NCBI GenBank assembly: GCA_902617375.1
Contig: CACMWI010000003.1
Coordinates: forward strand, 1 to 64,000
Reading direction: 5' to 3'
DNA: 64,000 bases
Origin: an uncultured Alphaproteobacteria bacterium
GTDB taxonomy: Bacteria; Pseudomonadota; Alphaproteobacteria; Methylaequorales; Methylaequoraceae
This document shows, one piece after another, positions 44,562-54,902 of the stretch. The position numbers and the translations under genes were made by a program. The notes under the pieces were generated by a model, which was not told the DNA's origin, made no database searches, and saw only the letters and a program-made list of their open reading frames with translations. Every line of letters starts with the position of its first letter. Position 1 is the first letter of the stretch.

Positions 44562-46208
44562 CTAAATCCTAACAATCTCAACACAGGTTAAAGGTTTTAG
44601 TCCAATTTTGTCTTTTAAGTATCCTCTTATTTGAATTTTAATTTCATTTCGCAAAACATCGTCATCAATAGACTTGTTTGATAAACTCTTGACAGAATCC
44701 GATAGAATTTCACTAAGTTCGTTTTTATTAATTTCTTCTAACAATATCGATTTGCTATAAATTATTGGATCAGTCAACAATCTATCCTGAACATTCATAA
44801 TCAAATTAACAAATACCTCACCGTTGGTAGAAATAAAGTCTAAGTCTTTTAAGAACTTGTGATCAATTGGTATGATTTTATTACCTTTTAAAACATTTCT
44901 CCCAAAATGCACCTTTGTAAGAATCTTCTTAGAGTCTTTATTTAATTTAACAAGGTCTCCATTTTCTACTAGCAATTGATTCTTTATTCCGCATTTTTTT
45001 GAGAATTCGATATGTTCATTTAGGTGCCTGTATTCACCATGAATTGGAATCAATAAGTCTGGTAAAACCATGTCATACATTTTTTTAAGTTCACCTCTTG
45101 ATGGATGTCCAGATACATGAACTTTGGCATTAGAATCGTCTAACAAAGTACAACCATTCTTTGAAACAACCGACTTAATCTGATTTATTCTTTTTTCATT
45201 ACCTGGGATTTCTCTAGAGGAAAAAATTACAGTATCATTTTTTTCTAGTTTAAAACATTTGTGCCTCCCATCAACAAGTCTACTTAATGCAGCCCTATTT
45301 TCACCCTGACTGCCTGTACAAATAACAACTAAGTCATCTTCTGAAATCATTTCTGCTTCTTTTTCTGACACAATATTATTGAACCCTAATAAAAGATTGT
45401 TCTCTTTTGCTGACTCTAGTATTCTTTGTAATGATCTGCCAAGAAATAAACAACATTTGTTGGAGTTTTTTGATACTTCTAAAATAGTTTCAACTCTAGC
45501 AACATTTGATGCAAAACAAGTTATAATAATTTTTCCACTTTGTTTATCAGAAAATATTTTTTGTAGATTCACTCTTACCTCTGATTCGCTTCCTGAAAAA
45601 TTGACTTCAAAAACATTTGTTGAATCACAAACCAATGTGTCAACGCCATCATTAATAAGTTTTTTGAAGCTTTTTTTATCTAAAGGTTCTCCAATCAAAG
45701 GATCTGGATCAAGTTTCCAATCACCTGAATGAAGGATATTACCCTGTTTAGTTTTAATCATTACTGCATTAGATTCTGGTATTGAATGAGTCATGCAAAA
45801 AATTTCTAAAATAAAGTCATCAATATGAAATTCTTTACCATAATCCATTATGTTAATTTTGTAATCTGTTAAACCAACTGACAGAAATTTTCTTTTTAAT
45901 ACAGATGCAGTAAATGAAGTCGCATATATTGGAACATTTTTTAACCTTTTTATTAAGTAAGGTACTGCACCAATATGATCCTCATGAGCATGAGTAAGAA
46001 TAAGTGCTGAAAGTTTATCAACTCTTTCAAGAATGAAATCAATATTTGGCATTATTAAATCATAACTATTTGAATCGTTGTCACTAAAAGTTACACCTAA
46101 ATCAATCATTATCCATTTATCTTCATAGTGATATAGGTTACAGTTCATTCCAATTTCACCAGATCCACCTAAAGGCAAATATAAAAGATCTTTTTTTGTA
46201 TAATTCAT
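44562..46208 (-). CDS. rnj: Ribonuclease J
   Basis: A 548-residue metallo-beta-lactamase/beta-CASP ribonuclease. Seen: LPLGGSGEIGMNCNLY, the metal motif HAHEDH (H73, H75, D77, H78), THSIPES, HSGDWKLDPDP, VCDSTNVF, the beta-CASP region TGSQGENRAALSRL, and HVSGHPSRGELK with IPIHGEYRHL. RNase J has endo- and 5'-3' exonuclease activity in other bacteria, where it matures rRNA and degrades mRNA. It overlaps coaX by 4 bp (ATGA), a conserved alphaproteobacterial neighbour. Confidence 0.95.
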   Translation of the reverse strand: MNYTKKDLLYLPLGGSGEIGMNCNLYHYEDKWIMIDLGVTFSDNDSNSYDLIMPNIDFILERVDKLSALILTHAHEDHIGAVPYLIKRLKNVPIYATSFTASVLKRKFLSVGLTDYKINIMDYGKEFHIDDFILEIFCMTHSIPESNAVMIKTKQGNILHSGDWKLDPDPLIGEPLDKKSFKKLINDGVDTLVCDSTNVFEVNFSGSESEVRVNLQKIFSDKQSGKIIITCFASNVARVETILEVSKNSNKCCLFLGRSLQRILESAKENNLLLGFNNIVSEKEAEMISEDDLVVICTGSQGENRAALSRLVDGRHKCFKLEKNDTVIFSSREIPGNEKRINQIKSVVSKNGCTLLDDSNAKVHVSGHPSRGELKKMYDMVLPDLLIPIHGEYRHLNEHIEFSKKCGIKNQLLVENGDLVKLNKDSKKILTKVHFGRNVLKGNKIIPIDHKFLKDLDFISTNGEVFVNLIMNVQDRLLTDPIIYSKSILLEEINKNELSEILSDSVKSLSNKSIDDDVLRNEIKIQIRGYLKDKIGLKPLTCVEIVRI

Positions 46209-46960
46209 AATTGTTTAAAATAAGTATTTGTAAGATAATTTAAACCTTTTGAGTTAAAATATTCGTCAATATTAATAACATTTTCAAAACATCCTTTAAA
46301 ATATTTGGAATTACCCCCAGTAAGTATAATTTGAAACTCAGTTTTCTTCTCAAGTTGTATTTTATGAATTAGTCCCTGTATCATAGATACATAGCCCCAA
46401 AAAAAACCCGATTGAATAGCATCTTTAGTACTTTTACCTACAATCAAATTTGTTTTCTTAAATTTAACTAGAGGAAGTTTAGCTGTACCCATTTGCAAAG
46501 ATTTTAAAGAAAGATCAATTCCAGGCGTTATTACGCCGCCATCATATACACCTTTTTTGTCCAAAACATCTATTGTAGTGGCTGTACCAAAATCAATTAT
46601 AACTTTCGATTTTTCGAACAAATGTTTGGCGTAAATAATGTTTATTAATCTATCGTCACCTATAGAACTTTTATTTTTAATATTTGTTTTTAATTTACAA
46701 ATTTGTAATAAATTTTTTATTTGAAAATAATTTACTTTTAATTTCTTAAATATTTCAATGAAGCTTTCTGAGACTTTTGGTACAACAGAGGAAATAAGTA
46801 TGTTCAATATTTTATATTTTAAAAATAGCTTTTTAAAAAAATTATATTGCTTTTTTTTTGTGAGATTTATTACATTAAGTTTCTCATGTTTAATAATTCG
46901 ATTATTTTTAAAAATACAAATCATTACATTCGTATTTCCTATATCGACTGTGAGGTTCAT
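46205..46960 (-). CDS. coaX: Type III pantothenate kinase
   Basis: A 251-residue ASKHA-fold kinase for the first step of coenzyme A synthesis. Seen: the phosphate-binding TVDIGNTNVMICIF with Asp6, the region SSVVPKVSE, GDDRLIN, IIDFGTATTIDVLD, and GGVITPGIDLSLKSLQMGTAKLP (dimer and substrate loop). Length is normal. Its ATG shares one base with the birA stop (TAATG), and its end overlaps rnj by 4 bp, so birA-coaX-rnj are tightly coupled. Confidence 0.95.
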   Translation of the reverse strand: MNLTVDIGNTNVMICIFKNNRIIKHEKLNVINLTKKKQYNFFKKLFLKYKILNILISSVVPKVSESFIEIFKKLKVNYFQIKNLLQICKLKTNIKNKSSIGDDRLINIIYAKHLFEKSKVIIDFGTATTIDVLDKKGVYDGGVITPGIDLSLKSLQMGTAKLPLVKFKKTNLIVGKSTKDAIQSGFFWGYVSMIQGLIHKIQLEKKTEFQIILTGGNSKYFKGCFENVINIDEYFNSKGLNYLTNTYFKQL

Positions 46961-47679
46961 TAGATAATCTCACCATACGTAATAGTTAAATTTTTATTCT
47001 TATTCTTTATAATCAATTCACCCAAACATCCTATTTTTGAAAACAGTCCTTCATTTTTATTATTTCCATTATAGACGTTTATAAATGACTTTTTATTAAA
47101 AAATCGATTTGACAACTCTTTACTTAAGTACAAAAACTCAATGTTCTTGTAATTTTCTATATAGAAATACAATCTTTTAATTATACTAAAAAATAGTTTG
47201 TGCGCTTTGACCCTCAATCCGTTCTCCAATAGAGAAGTTGAAGAATGTTTCAAATCATTTGGCCTAGATTTAATGTTTACTCCAATACCTATTATAAATT
47301 GAGTGACGGTATTTTTTGAAACACTTGTTTCAATCAAAATTCCAGCAATTTTTTTTTTATTTATAAAAATATCGTTTGGCCATTTAAATTTAACTTTATT
47401 TAAGCCTAAATCTTCAAATATATTGATGATGATTGAAACAATTATAATATTAATTTTTCCCATTTCAGATATATCTAATTTTTTTTTTATCAAAATTGAA
47501 CACGTCAGATCACCAACCTTGCTTTTCCAAATTCTCCCTTTTCTTCCTCTTCCTTTCTTTTGATTTACACAAAAAAGTGCCAAACGTGAATTATCATTTT
47601 TTTTTAAAACTTCTTTAATTTTATCATTTGAATTTTCAATATTTTTAAAAAAGTAAAGATCGAAAAATCCGTTATCCAT
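46960..47679 (-). CDS. birA: Biotin--[acetyl-CoA-carboxylase] ligase
   Basis: A 239-residue biotin protein ligase without the N-terminal DNA-binding domain of E. coli BirA, so it is an enzyme only. Seen: QKKGRGRKGRIWKSKVGDLTCSI (the GRGRxGR biotinyl-AMP loop), FKWPNDIFINKKKIAGILIE, GIGVNI, and a short SH3-like C-terminal part. It attaches biotin to acyl-CoA carboxylases. It begins 1 nt after nuoN, a common alphaproteobacterial arrangement that makes it the tail of the complex I operon. Confidence 0.92.
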   Translation of the reverse strand: MDNGFFDLYFFKNIENSNDKIKEVLKKNDNSRLALFCVNQKKGRGRKGRIWKSKVGDLTCSILIKKKLDISEMGKINIIIVSIIINIFEDLGLNKVKFKWPNDIFINKKKIAGILIETSVSKNTVTQFIIGIGVNIKSRPNDLKHSSTSLLENGLRVKAHKLFFSIIKRLYFYIENYKNIEFLYLSKELSNRFFNKKSFINVYNGNNKNEGLFSKIGCLGELIIKNKNKNLTITYGEII

Positions 47680-47680
47680 A

Positions 47681-49108
47681 TCACTTTACCGCAAAAAGAG
47701 ACAAAGTTATTGAAGCGCAAATATTTAAAAAAAATTGAGGGTAAAAAACTACAATTAAATTAAACAAAGCGAAACCACACAACATATACCTTGAATGATC
47801 ATTACTAATATTGTCTAACTCGTCTACTGGATCATCAAAAAATATAGATTTTATTAATCTAATATAATAAAAAGCAGCAATTACTGAAGTAAGAACTGCG
47901 ATTACCGCCAAAAAAAACAGATTATTATCGATTACGATATTTAATATTATTAGCTTACCAATAAAACCTGCCATTGGAGGAATACCTGCCATTGAAAATA
48001 AAATTATTGAGACACATCCAGCAGTTAATGGTTGTGAGCGATACAACCCTGATAAGTCTTTTATAGATGTAACACTGACTTGATCTCTTTGCATATTTAA
48101 AATAAATAAAAAAATTCCTAAATTCATTGTAATGTAAAATATTAAATATATACAAATAGAGGTAATTCCATCCTCTGACCCCGGTATTAAACCCATTAAT
48201 ATAAAACCAATATGATTAATAGTACTGTAGGCCATTAATCTTTTTAGATCAGTTTGTCTTAATGCGCCAAGGGATCCTATGAGCATCGAAGATATTGAGA
48301 GGATAATTAGGATCTTTCCCCAATCAACTATTATTTCTCCAAAAGGATAAACAAGTAGTCTAATCAATACCCCAAAAGCGGCAATTTTTGGAAGGGTAGA
48401 AAGCAATGTTGTTATTATCGAAGGAGCACCTTGATAAACATCAGGGGTCCACATATGAAATGGAGCAGCAGAGATTTTAAGTGACAATGAAACAAGAATA
48501 AAAATTAAACCAACTATTAACATTGTTGGAGTTGAGTATAGGTCAGACATAAATATACTTATTTCACTAAAACTAGTTGAACCCACCAAACCATACACAA
48601 GACTGGTTCCAAATAAAAATATGCATGTAGATAAACTCCCAATTATAAAATATTTTACGCCAGCCTCTGATGATGTAAAATCATCTCTACTAAAAGAAAC
48701 TAAAATGTATAAAGAAAGACTTTGAAGTTCCATTGACATGAAAAGTGATAATAAATCATTGGAAGAAATCATCAAAAGCATACCAACTATTGATATTAAA
48801 AGGATGATGGCAAACTCAGGTCTTTTAAGTGATTTAGGATTATTTACAGTAACATAAAAATAGAATATTAAGCCTGCTCCTATTAATATTAACGATTTAA
48901 GAAAAGAACCAAAGGAATCTACGACAAAGAAACCATTGAAAATCACCTCTGAATAAAAAATATCTTTTAAAATTAGGAACTGTGAGAGAAAAATCACGAA
49001 AAGACTTAAATATGAAATAGTCAAATAGCTATTTTTTTTCAAAAAAGGTGTTATGAATAAAATTACAATTGCACAGATAGCTAAAAATATTTCTGGTATT
49101 ACAAACAA
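47681..49108 (-). CDS. nuoN: NADH-quinone oxidoreductase subunit N
   Basis: A 475-residue antiporter-like membrane subunit of complex I with about 14 hydrophobic segments. Seen: SLYILVSFSRDDFTSSEAGVKYFIIGSLS with the conserved Glu/Lys, AAPFHMWTPDVYQGAPSIITTLLS, and LKRLMAYSTINHIGFILMGL, matching the proton-channel Lys and His residues. It lies 10 nt after nuoM and is the last nuo gene. Confidence 0.96.
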   Translation of the reverse strand: MFVIPEIFLAICAIVILFITPFLKKNSYLTISYLSLFVIFLSQFLILKDIFYSEVIFNGFFVVDSFGSFLKSLILIGAGLIFYFYVTVNNPKSLKRPEFAIILLISIVGMLLMISSNDLLSLFMSMELQSLSLYILVSFSRDDFTSSEAGVKYFIIGSLSTCIFLFGTSLVYGLVGSTSFSEISIFMSDLYSTPTMLIVGLIFILVSLSLKISAAPFHMWTPDVYQGAPSIITTLLSTLPKIAAFGVLIRLLVYPFGEIIVDWGKILIILSISSMLIGSLGALRQTDLKRLMAYSTINHIGFILMGLIPGSEDGITSICIYLIFYITMNLGIFLFILNMQRDQVSVTSIKDLSGLYRSQPLTAGCVSIILFSMAGIPPMAGFIGKLIILNIVIDNNLFFLAVIAVLTSVIAAFYYIRLIKSIFFDDPVDELDNISNDHSRYMLCGFALFNLIVVFYPQFFLNICASITLSLFAVK

Positions 49109-49118
49109 GTTCTTCTCT

Positions 49119-50600
49119 TTAAAAAATTGAAATAGGGTAAAACTGTATTATTCTCTCTAATGATGCAGTAGTGTAACTTAAAATTAAACCTGGTTTGATG
49201 CCAATAATAAAAATTAGTATTACCAGAACAACATATAAACATATTTCGTAAATATTTATATCGTCTTTTTTTTTATCCAAATTCTCACTTAAGCCACCAA
49301 GGAAAACTCTTTTATAAAGCTTAAGCATATATGATGCAGAAAGTATAACTCCCAAAGTGGAGATAAAAGCCACCATAGTATTTTTACTGTAAACTGCTAG
49401 AAGTGTTAAATATTCGCCTACGAAACCGGAAGTCCCTGGTAAACCTATTGATCCAAGAGTAAAAATCAGAAATACTACTGAAAATTTAGGTAACTTAATA
49501 TTTAAACCTCCAAAAAAATCTATTCTTTTTGTTTTGTATCTGTTGTATATGCTCCCAATAGAAAAAAATAATGCTGCTGAAATAACACCATGCGATATCA
49601 TTTGGATTATTGCTCCATGAAGTCCTTGAATATTTGCTGAAAAAATACCGAGAGTCACAAACCCCATGTGAGCAACCGAAGAGTAAGCTATTAATTTTTT
49701 CATATCATCCTGAACTAAAGCAATATAAGAGGTATAAATAATTGCTACAACTGATAAAAAATAAATAAAAGGTGTAAAAAAAATAGATGCGTCTGGAAGT
49801 ATTGATAAATTAAATCTTATAAACCCATATCCACCAAGTTTTAAAAGAATACCAGCTAGAATCACTGATCCCTCTGTTGGGGCCTCAACATGAGCATCTG
49901 GAAGCCAGGTGTGAAAAGGCCACATAGGAATTTTTACAGCAAATGATGAAAAGAAAGCAATCCACAACCATATTTGAATATAAAATGGAAGAGTATAGTC
50001 CAAGAGTTTTGGAATGCTAATCGTACCAAATTCTTGATAAAGGAAAATTATGGCAATTAGCATCAAGACTGACCCTAATAGAGTATAAAGAAAAAATTTA
50101 TATGCAGAATAAATTCTTCTTTCTCCGCCCCAAAAACCTATGATTAGATACATTGGAATTAATATTGATTCAAAAAAAATATAGAAGGAAAATAGATCTA
50201 GTGCACTGAAAGTTCCTATCAAGAAGGATTCGAGCACTAAGAATGAAGCAAGATACATCTTCATATTCTTCTTTGCTTGCGGCAAAATGAAAATGATACA
50301 AGCTAATATCAAAAATGTAGATAAAATAATAAAAGGCATTGACAATCCGTCAACTCCTAAAGAAAACCTTAAACTATCATTATTAAACCATGAAAAAGTA
50401 TTTACAAATTGAAAATGAGGTATTGATTTATCAAAGTTTATTGGAAGATAAAGAGATAATACAAAATTACTGGCACTAGTCCAAAGTGCTGATTTTTTTG
50501 ATTGTTCTGCATTTTCGTCTTCTTCTGATGATAGAAAAATGAAAACCAAACCAATTAATGGGAGTGCAATTAAGATTGGAAGAATTGGAAGATTTATCAT
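49119..50600 (-). CDS. nuoM: NADH-quinone oxidoreductase subunit M
   Basis: A 493-residue antiporter-like subunit. Seen: LGVDGLSMPFIILSTFL, FFESILIPMYLIIGFWGG with the conserved Glu, WPFHTWLPDAHVEAPTEGSVILAG, and DMKKLIAYSSVAHMGFV. About 14 membrane segments are visible. Its start overlaps the nuoL stop by one base (TAATG), a tight coupling of two proton-pumping subunits. Confidence 0.96.
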   Translation of the reverse strand: MINLPILPILIALPLIGLVFIFLSSEEDENAEQSKKSALWTSASNFVLSLYLPINFDKSIPHFQFVNTFSWFNNDSLRFSLGVDGLSMPFIILSTFLILACIIFILPQAKKNMKMYLASFLVLESFLIGTFSALDLFSFYIFFESILIPMYLIIGFWGGERRIYSAYKFFLYTLLGSVLMLIAIIFLYQEFGTISIPKLLDYTLPFYIQIWLWIAFFSSFAVKIPMWPFHTWLPDAHVEAPTEGSVILAGILLKLGGYGFIRFNLSILPDASIFFTPFIYFLSVVAIIYTSYIALVQDDMKKLIAYSSVAHMGFVTLGIFSANIQGLHGAIIQMISHGVISAALFFSIGSIYNRYKTKRIDFFGGLNIKLPKFSVVFLIFTLGSIGLPGTSGFVGEYLTLLAVYSKNTMVAFISTLGVILSASYMLKLYKRVFLGGLSENLDKKKDDINIYEICLYVVLVILIFIIGIKPGLILSYTTASLERIIQFYPISIF

Positions 50601-52522
50601 TAAAAAATATAAATGTATATGCTAATAAATAGAGTTAAACCTATGATAACAGATAACACATAATGATAAAGATAACCCGACTGAAGATTGGAAACTTTTG
50701 ATCCCAGAGAACTTATAAATCTAGAAATTCCATTTGGTCCAAGGTTGTCAATTAAATCAATATCAATAGATTTCCAAAAACCTCTCCCTAAATACTTGCT
50801 TGGTTTAATAATTACTTTTTCATAGAGTTCATCTATATAGCATTTGTTATAAAAGAATTTTACAATAAAATTTAATTTATCTTTTACTAGTTGCTTAGTT
50901 CTGGGAAACTTAAAATAAAATAAAAATACTGTTATCAAACTTAATAAAATCATTACTAAAGGAAGCTTTTTCATAAACTTTGGAACATTGCCGTAAGAAT
51001 AAGCTTGATTAGTTTCAGAATCAATAAACATAAATTTTGACCATATTGTTTCTAATGAAGAGCCAGCAAAAAAATTATGAAAAATCATACCAAAAAAAAT
51101 AGAGAAAAATGCTAAAATAACTAAAGGTATTATCATTATGATTGGTGATTCATGAATATGAGCGAAAACTTTTTCGTCAGAATTATTTTCTCTGTGAAAA
51201 ACCGTAATTAATAACCTTGATGAGTAAAGAGCTGTTAAAAAGACTCCAAAAATACCTGTAATAAATGCAAATACTTTTAAATCACTATCTGATAAATAAA
51301 TAAACTCTAAAATCAAATCTTTTGAAAAATATCCACTGAAAAAAGGGAGTCCCATTAATGCTAGAGATCCGATTAACATTGAAGTATAGGTAAGTGGAAT
51401 TCTATTATAAATTCCACCCATTTTTTTTATATCTTGCTCATCAGACATACTATGAATAACTGAACCTGCACCCAAAAATAAAAGAGCTTTAAAAAAGGCA
51501 TGAGAAAGAAGGTGAAAATATGCTACTGAATATGCCGAAACACCAATAGCCATAAACATATAACCCAACTGACTACAGGTTGAATAAGCAATAATTCGTT
51601 TTATATCATTTTGAAAAACTGCAACACAAGAGGCAAATAGACATGTTATTGTACCGATAAAAAGAATTAAATTTTGTGAAAACTTAGAGGTTTCAATTAG
51701 TGGTGACATAAGTATTAAAAGGAAAACGCCAGCTGTAACCATTGTTGCTGCATGAATGAGTGCTGAAACAGGTGTTGGACCCTCCATGGCATCTGGAAGC
51801 CAAACATGCAGTCCAAATTGAGCAGATTTTCCCATGCAACCAACAAACATTGTGACAACAATAAGGGTAATAGAGTGGATCTGAAACCCAAAAAAACTGA
51901 AATAAGATTGACTATGAGAATTCACCAATAATAAAATTTCATTAATATTTATTGTTCCGAAGACAATAAAAATTGTGAATAAAGAAATTAATAAACCAAA
52001 ATCGCCTACCCTATTTGCAACAAAAGCTTTTAAAGATGCCTTGTTTGCTTCATCCTTGTGACTCCAAAAACCAATTAGCAAATAGGAGGTCAATCCAACA
52101 CCTTCCCATCCAACAAAAAGCTGAATCAAATTTGATGAAGAAACAAGAAATAGCATAAAAAAAGTGAACAAACCGAGATATCCCATAAATATTATTCTAC
52201 GAGGATCTTTAGACATATAACCGACAGAGTAAACATGAATTATAGTGGACACAAAATTTACCATAATAATCATTGTTACAGTCAAAAGATTTAAATTTAA
52301 TGACCAATCAACATTCAAACTTCCTGAAGAAATCCAGTTAGTTATTATAAAACTTTTATCACCCTCTAAATAGAAAAAAATCAATGAAATAATCGAAGAA
52401 ATCGTAGAAAAAACCATTAACGCACATGAAACAAAATTTAAGATTTTTTCCCTTACAACATTGTTTAAAAAAATACAAACAACATAACTAAGCAATGGAA
52501 GAAATATTGATAATACAAACAA
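50600..52522 (-). CDS. nuoL: NADH-quinone oxidoreductase subunit L
   Basis: A 640-residue antiporter-like subunit at the far end of the membrane arm. Seen: FFLYLEGDKS near the start, VGWEGVGLTSYLLIGFW, FGLHVWLPDAMEGPTPVSALIHAATMV, DIKRIIAYSTCSQLGYMF, and a C-terminal part corresponding to the long lateral helix (about 510-590) before a last membrane segment. It starts 4 nt after nuoK. Confidence 0.96.
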   Translation of the reverse strand: MFVLSIFLPLLSYVVCIFLNNVVREKILNFVSCALMVFSTISSIISLIFFYLEGDKSFIITNWISSGSLNVDWSLNLNLLTVTMIIMVNFVSTIIHVYSVGYMSKDPRRIIFMGYLGLFTFFMLFLVSSSNLIQLFVGWEGVGLTSYLLIGFWSHKDEANKASLKAFVANRVGDFGLLISLFTIFIVFGTININEILLLVNSHSQSYFSFFGFQIHSITLIVVTMFVGCMGKSAQFGLHVWLPDAMEGPTPVSALIHAATMVTAGVFLLILMSPLIETSKFSQNLILFIGTITCLFASCVAVFQNDIKRIIAYSTCSQLGYMFMAIGVSAYSVAYFHLLSHAFFKALLFLGAGSVIHSMSDEQDIKKMGGIYNRIPLTYTSMLIGSLALMGLPFFSGYFSKDLILEFIYLSDSDLKVFAFITGIFGVFLTALYSSRLLITVFHRENNSDEKVFAHIHESPIIMIIPLVILAFFSIFFGMIFHNFFAGSSLETIWSKFMFIDSETNQAYSYGNVPKFMKKLPLVMILLSLITVFLFYFKFPRTKQLVKDKLNFIVKFFYNKCYIDELYEKVIIKPSKYLGRGFWKSIDIDLIDNLGPNGISRFISSLGSKVSNLQSGYLYHYVLSVIIGLTLFISIYIYIF

Positions 52523-52526
52523 ATAT

Positions 52527-52829
52527 TTATCCTTTTAATTTATTAATTGTTTCAATGCTTATAGACCCAGATTTTTTAAAAAATATTGTTAATATAGCCA
52601 GACCAATTGCTGCCTCAGCGGCAGCAACTACTAAAATAAACAATGCAAATATTTGTCCGAATAAATCGTCTAGCGTACTTGAAAATCCAACAAAGTTTAT
52701 ATTAGTAGCTAAAAGCATTAGTTCTATAGACATTAAAATTGATATTATATTTTTTCTGTTTATAAAAATTCCAAGAAAACCAATTGAAAATACTATTGAA
52801 GATAAGATTAAATAATTTGAGGAGGTCAT
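52527..52829 (-). CDS. nuoK: NADH-quinone oxidoreductase subunit K
   Basis: A 100-residue subunit with three membrane segments. Seen: [28 protein letters not shown] with the conserved membrane Glu in SIELM, and [20 protein letters not shown] with the second key Glu in the third helix. Length is the family norm. It lies 4 nt after nuoJ. Confidence 0.96.
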   Translation of the reverse strand: MTSSNYLILSSIVFSIGFLGIFINRKNIISILMSIELMLLATNINFVGFSSTLDDLFGQIFALFILVVAAAEAAIGLAILTIFFKKSGSISIETINKLKG

Positions 52830-52833
52830 TAAA

Positions 52834-53418
52834 TCACTTTAGTTTAATTATATCATCTTTCTTTACTTGCTTTTGCTTTAAAATATTTTGTGATTTTAAA
52901 CTTAACTTATTATCATGTGCAAGTACAATGGCTCCTATCATGGCAACTAATAGTAAATAACCTGAGATCTGAAAAATAATGAAAAAATCAGTGTATAAAA
53001 AAAGTCCTATGGATTTGGTATTTTCGTGACCCTGATCCAATAAATTACTAATACTTATTCTAGAATCATTACTACTAAAAAACTCTAGATCTTTGAAAAC
53101 TACAATTAATTCTGTTAAAAACACAGACATTAGGAGCAATCCAAGAGGGAAGTACCTTAAAAAACCCTCTCTAACTAATACTTCATTAATATTAAGCATC
53201 ATCACTACAAATAAAAAAAGGACAGCAACTGCACCAACGTAGACTATAACCAATGTCATCGCTAGAAATTCTGCATCTGACAGCAAAAAAATTACTGCCA
53301 CATTGAAAAAGGAAAATATTAAAAAAAGTACTGAGTGAACTGGGTTTGACGAAAAAACTACAAAAAAGCTAGATAAAATTGTTATAGTAGAAAAAATATA
53401 AAATAATGTTAAGGTCAT
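52834..53418 (-). CDS. nuoJ: NADH-quinone oxidoreductase subunit J
   Basis: A 194-residue subunit with about five membrane segments. Seen: [50 protein letters not shown] (the conserved third-helix region with the pi-bulge Tyr/Gly), and [12 protein letters not shown]. The polar C-terminus is short. It overlaps nuoI by 4 bp (ATGA). Confidence 0.95.
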   Translation of the reverse strand: MTLTLFYIFSTITILSSFFVVFSSNPVHSVLFLIFSFFNVAVIFLLSDAEFLAMTLVIVYVGAVAVLFLFVVMMLNINEVLVREGFLRYFPLGLLLMSVFLTELIVVFKDLEFFSSNDSRISISNLLDQGHENTKSIGLFLYTDFFIIFQISGYLLLVAMIGAIVLAHDNKLSLKSQNILKQKQVKKDDIIKLK

Positions 53419-53912
53419 AAATATTTAGATTCTTTTTCTAGATTCTTGGCAATTTCTATTTCCCACTTGTCACCATTTTCTAATAATTTTTCTTTATCAT
53501 AGATTAGCTCTTCGCGTGTTTCAGTTGCAAATTCGTAATTAGGGCCTTCGACAATAGCATCAACTGGACAGGATTCTTGGCAATAACCACAATAAATACA
53601 TTTTGTCATATCAATATCATATCTTGTTGTTCGCCTGGAGCCATCCTCTCTCGGTTCAGCTTCTATGGTTATTGCTTGTGCAGGACAAACTGCTTCACAT
53701 AGTTTGCATGCAATACATCTTTCTTCACCTGACTCGTATCTTCTTAAAACATGCTCACCTCTAAAACGAGAGCTCAAGAACCCTTTTTCAAATGGATAAT
53801 TAATTGTAACTTTTGGCTTAAAGAAATACTTTAGAGTTAAAAATAATCCTGATATAACTTCTATAAGAAAAAATTCTCTAATTATAAATATAATTTTTCT
53901 AATTTTAGACAT
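53415..53912 (-). CDS. nuoI: NADH-quinone oxidoreductase subunit I
   Basis: A 165-residue ferredoxin-like subunit carrying clusters N6a and N6b. Seen: two CxxCxxCxxxCP motifs, [12 protein letters not shown] (C66, C69, C72, C76) and [12 protein letters not shown] (C105, C108, C111, C115). An amphipathic N-terminal helix precedes them. I start it at ATG 53912; a TTG three codons upstream (53921) is the alternative. It overlaps nuoH by 8 bp. Confidence 0.95.
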   Translation of the reverse strand: MSKIRKIIFIIREFFLIEVISGLFLTLKYFFKPKVTINYPFEKGFLSSRFRGEHVLRRYESGEERCIACKLCEAVCPAQAITIEAEPREDGSRRTTRYDIDMTKCIYCGYCQESCPVDAIVEGPNYEFATETREELIYDKEKLLENGDKWEIEIAKNLEKESKYL

Positions 53913-54888
53913 ATTCCACAAAAAACATAAATGATGACGTTATTATAATCCATAGAAGTGACAAGGGAAGAAATAACTTCCAACCTAATGTCATTAACTG
54001 ATCGTATCTGTATCTTGGTAAAGTAGCTCTTACCCACAAAAAGACAAACAACAGTAATACAACTTTCATTAAAAACCATAAATATCCTGGAATTAAATTA
54101 AAGTATTGGGATTCAAAGGGGGGTAACCAACCACCAAGAAAAAGTATAGTTGACATTGAACTCATCAAAATCATATTACCATACTCTCCTAAGAAAAATA
54201 AACCAAATGACATTGATGAGTATTCAACATTGTAACCGGCAACTAGCTCTGATTCTGCTTCTGGAAGATCAAATGGAGCTCTGTTAGTCTCGGCAAGTGT
54301 AGATATAAAGAAAATAATAAACATTGGAAAGTGAGGAATCACATACCACATGTTTTGCTGACTCAACACAATATCAGTCAGATTTAGGCTTCCCGATGAC
54401 AATAAAACTGAAATTATAATTAAACCAATTGAAACTTCATAAGAAATCATTTGTGCAGCTGACCGTAGACTACCAAGAAAAGCATACCTTGAGTTACTAG
54501 ACCAACCAGCAACTATAATTCCATAAATGCCAAGAGAGGATATGGCGAAAATATACATTAATCCAACATTTATATCTGAAAGAACAACTTTATAATCCAC
54601 AGGTATCACTGCCCATGCTATAAGCGCGAGAGCAAAAGTTAAGACAGGAGAGAAAATAAATAAAAATTTACTCGAATTATCAGGAAATATCGTTTCTTTA
54701 GTAAGTAATTTTATTCCATCTGCAATAGGTTGTAATAGTCCAAAAGGGCCTACAACATTAGGACCTTTTCTTAGTTGCATAGCACCTATAACTTTTCTTT
54801 CAAAATAAGTTAGGTATGCAATAAATAGTAAGAGTGGAACGATGATTAGCATGATTTTAAAAATTATTATTAGTATATCAATTGTCAT
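53905..54888 (-). CDS. nuoH: NADH-quinone oxidoreductase subunit H
   Basis: A 327-residue membrane subunit forming the quinone-binding chamber, with about eight hydrophobic segments. Seen: [38 protein letters not shown] (split across two conserved motifs), [48 protein letters not shown], and [13 protein letters not shown]. It lies 14 nt after nuoG. Confidence 0.97.
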   Translation of the reverse strand: MTIDILIIIFKIMLIIVPLLLFIAYLTYFERKVIGAMQLRKGPNVVGPFGLLQPIADGIKLLTKETIFPDNSSKFLFIFSPVLTFALALIAWAVIPVDYKVVLSDINVGLMYIFAISSLGIYGIIVAGWSSNSRYAFLGSLRSAAQMISYEVSIGLIIISVLLSSGSLNLTDIVLSQQNMWYVIPHFPMFIIFFISTLAETNRAPFDLPEAESELVAGYNVEYSSMSFGLFFLGEYGNMILMSSMSTILFLGGWLPPFESQYFNLIPGYLWFLMKVVLLLFVFLWVRATLPRYRYDQLMTLGWKLFLPLSLLWIIITSSFMFFVEYV

Positions 54889-54902
54889 CAGAGCAAGGTT
54901 TT

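Noticed and set aside
45379-45732. A 117-codon open frame on the plus strand inside rnj
   Set aside because: It is antisense to the conserved beta-CASP region of RNase J, has no recognisable motif or ribosome site, and long antisense frames are expected opposite AT-rich Lys/Asn-rich genes.
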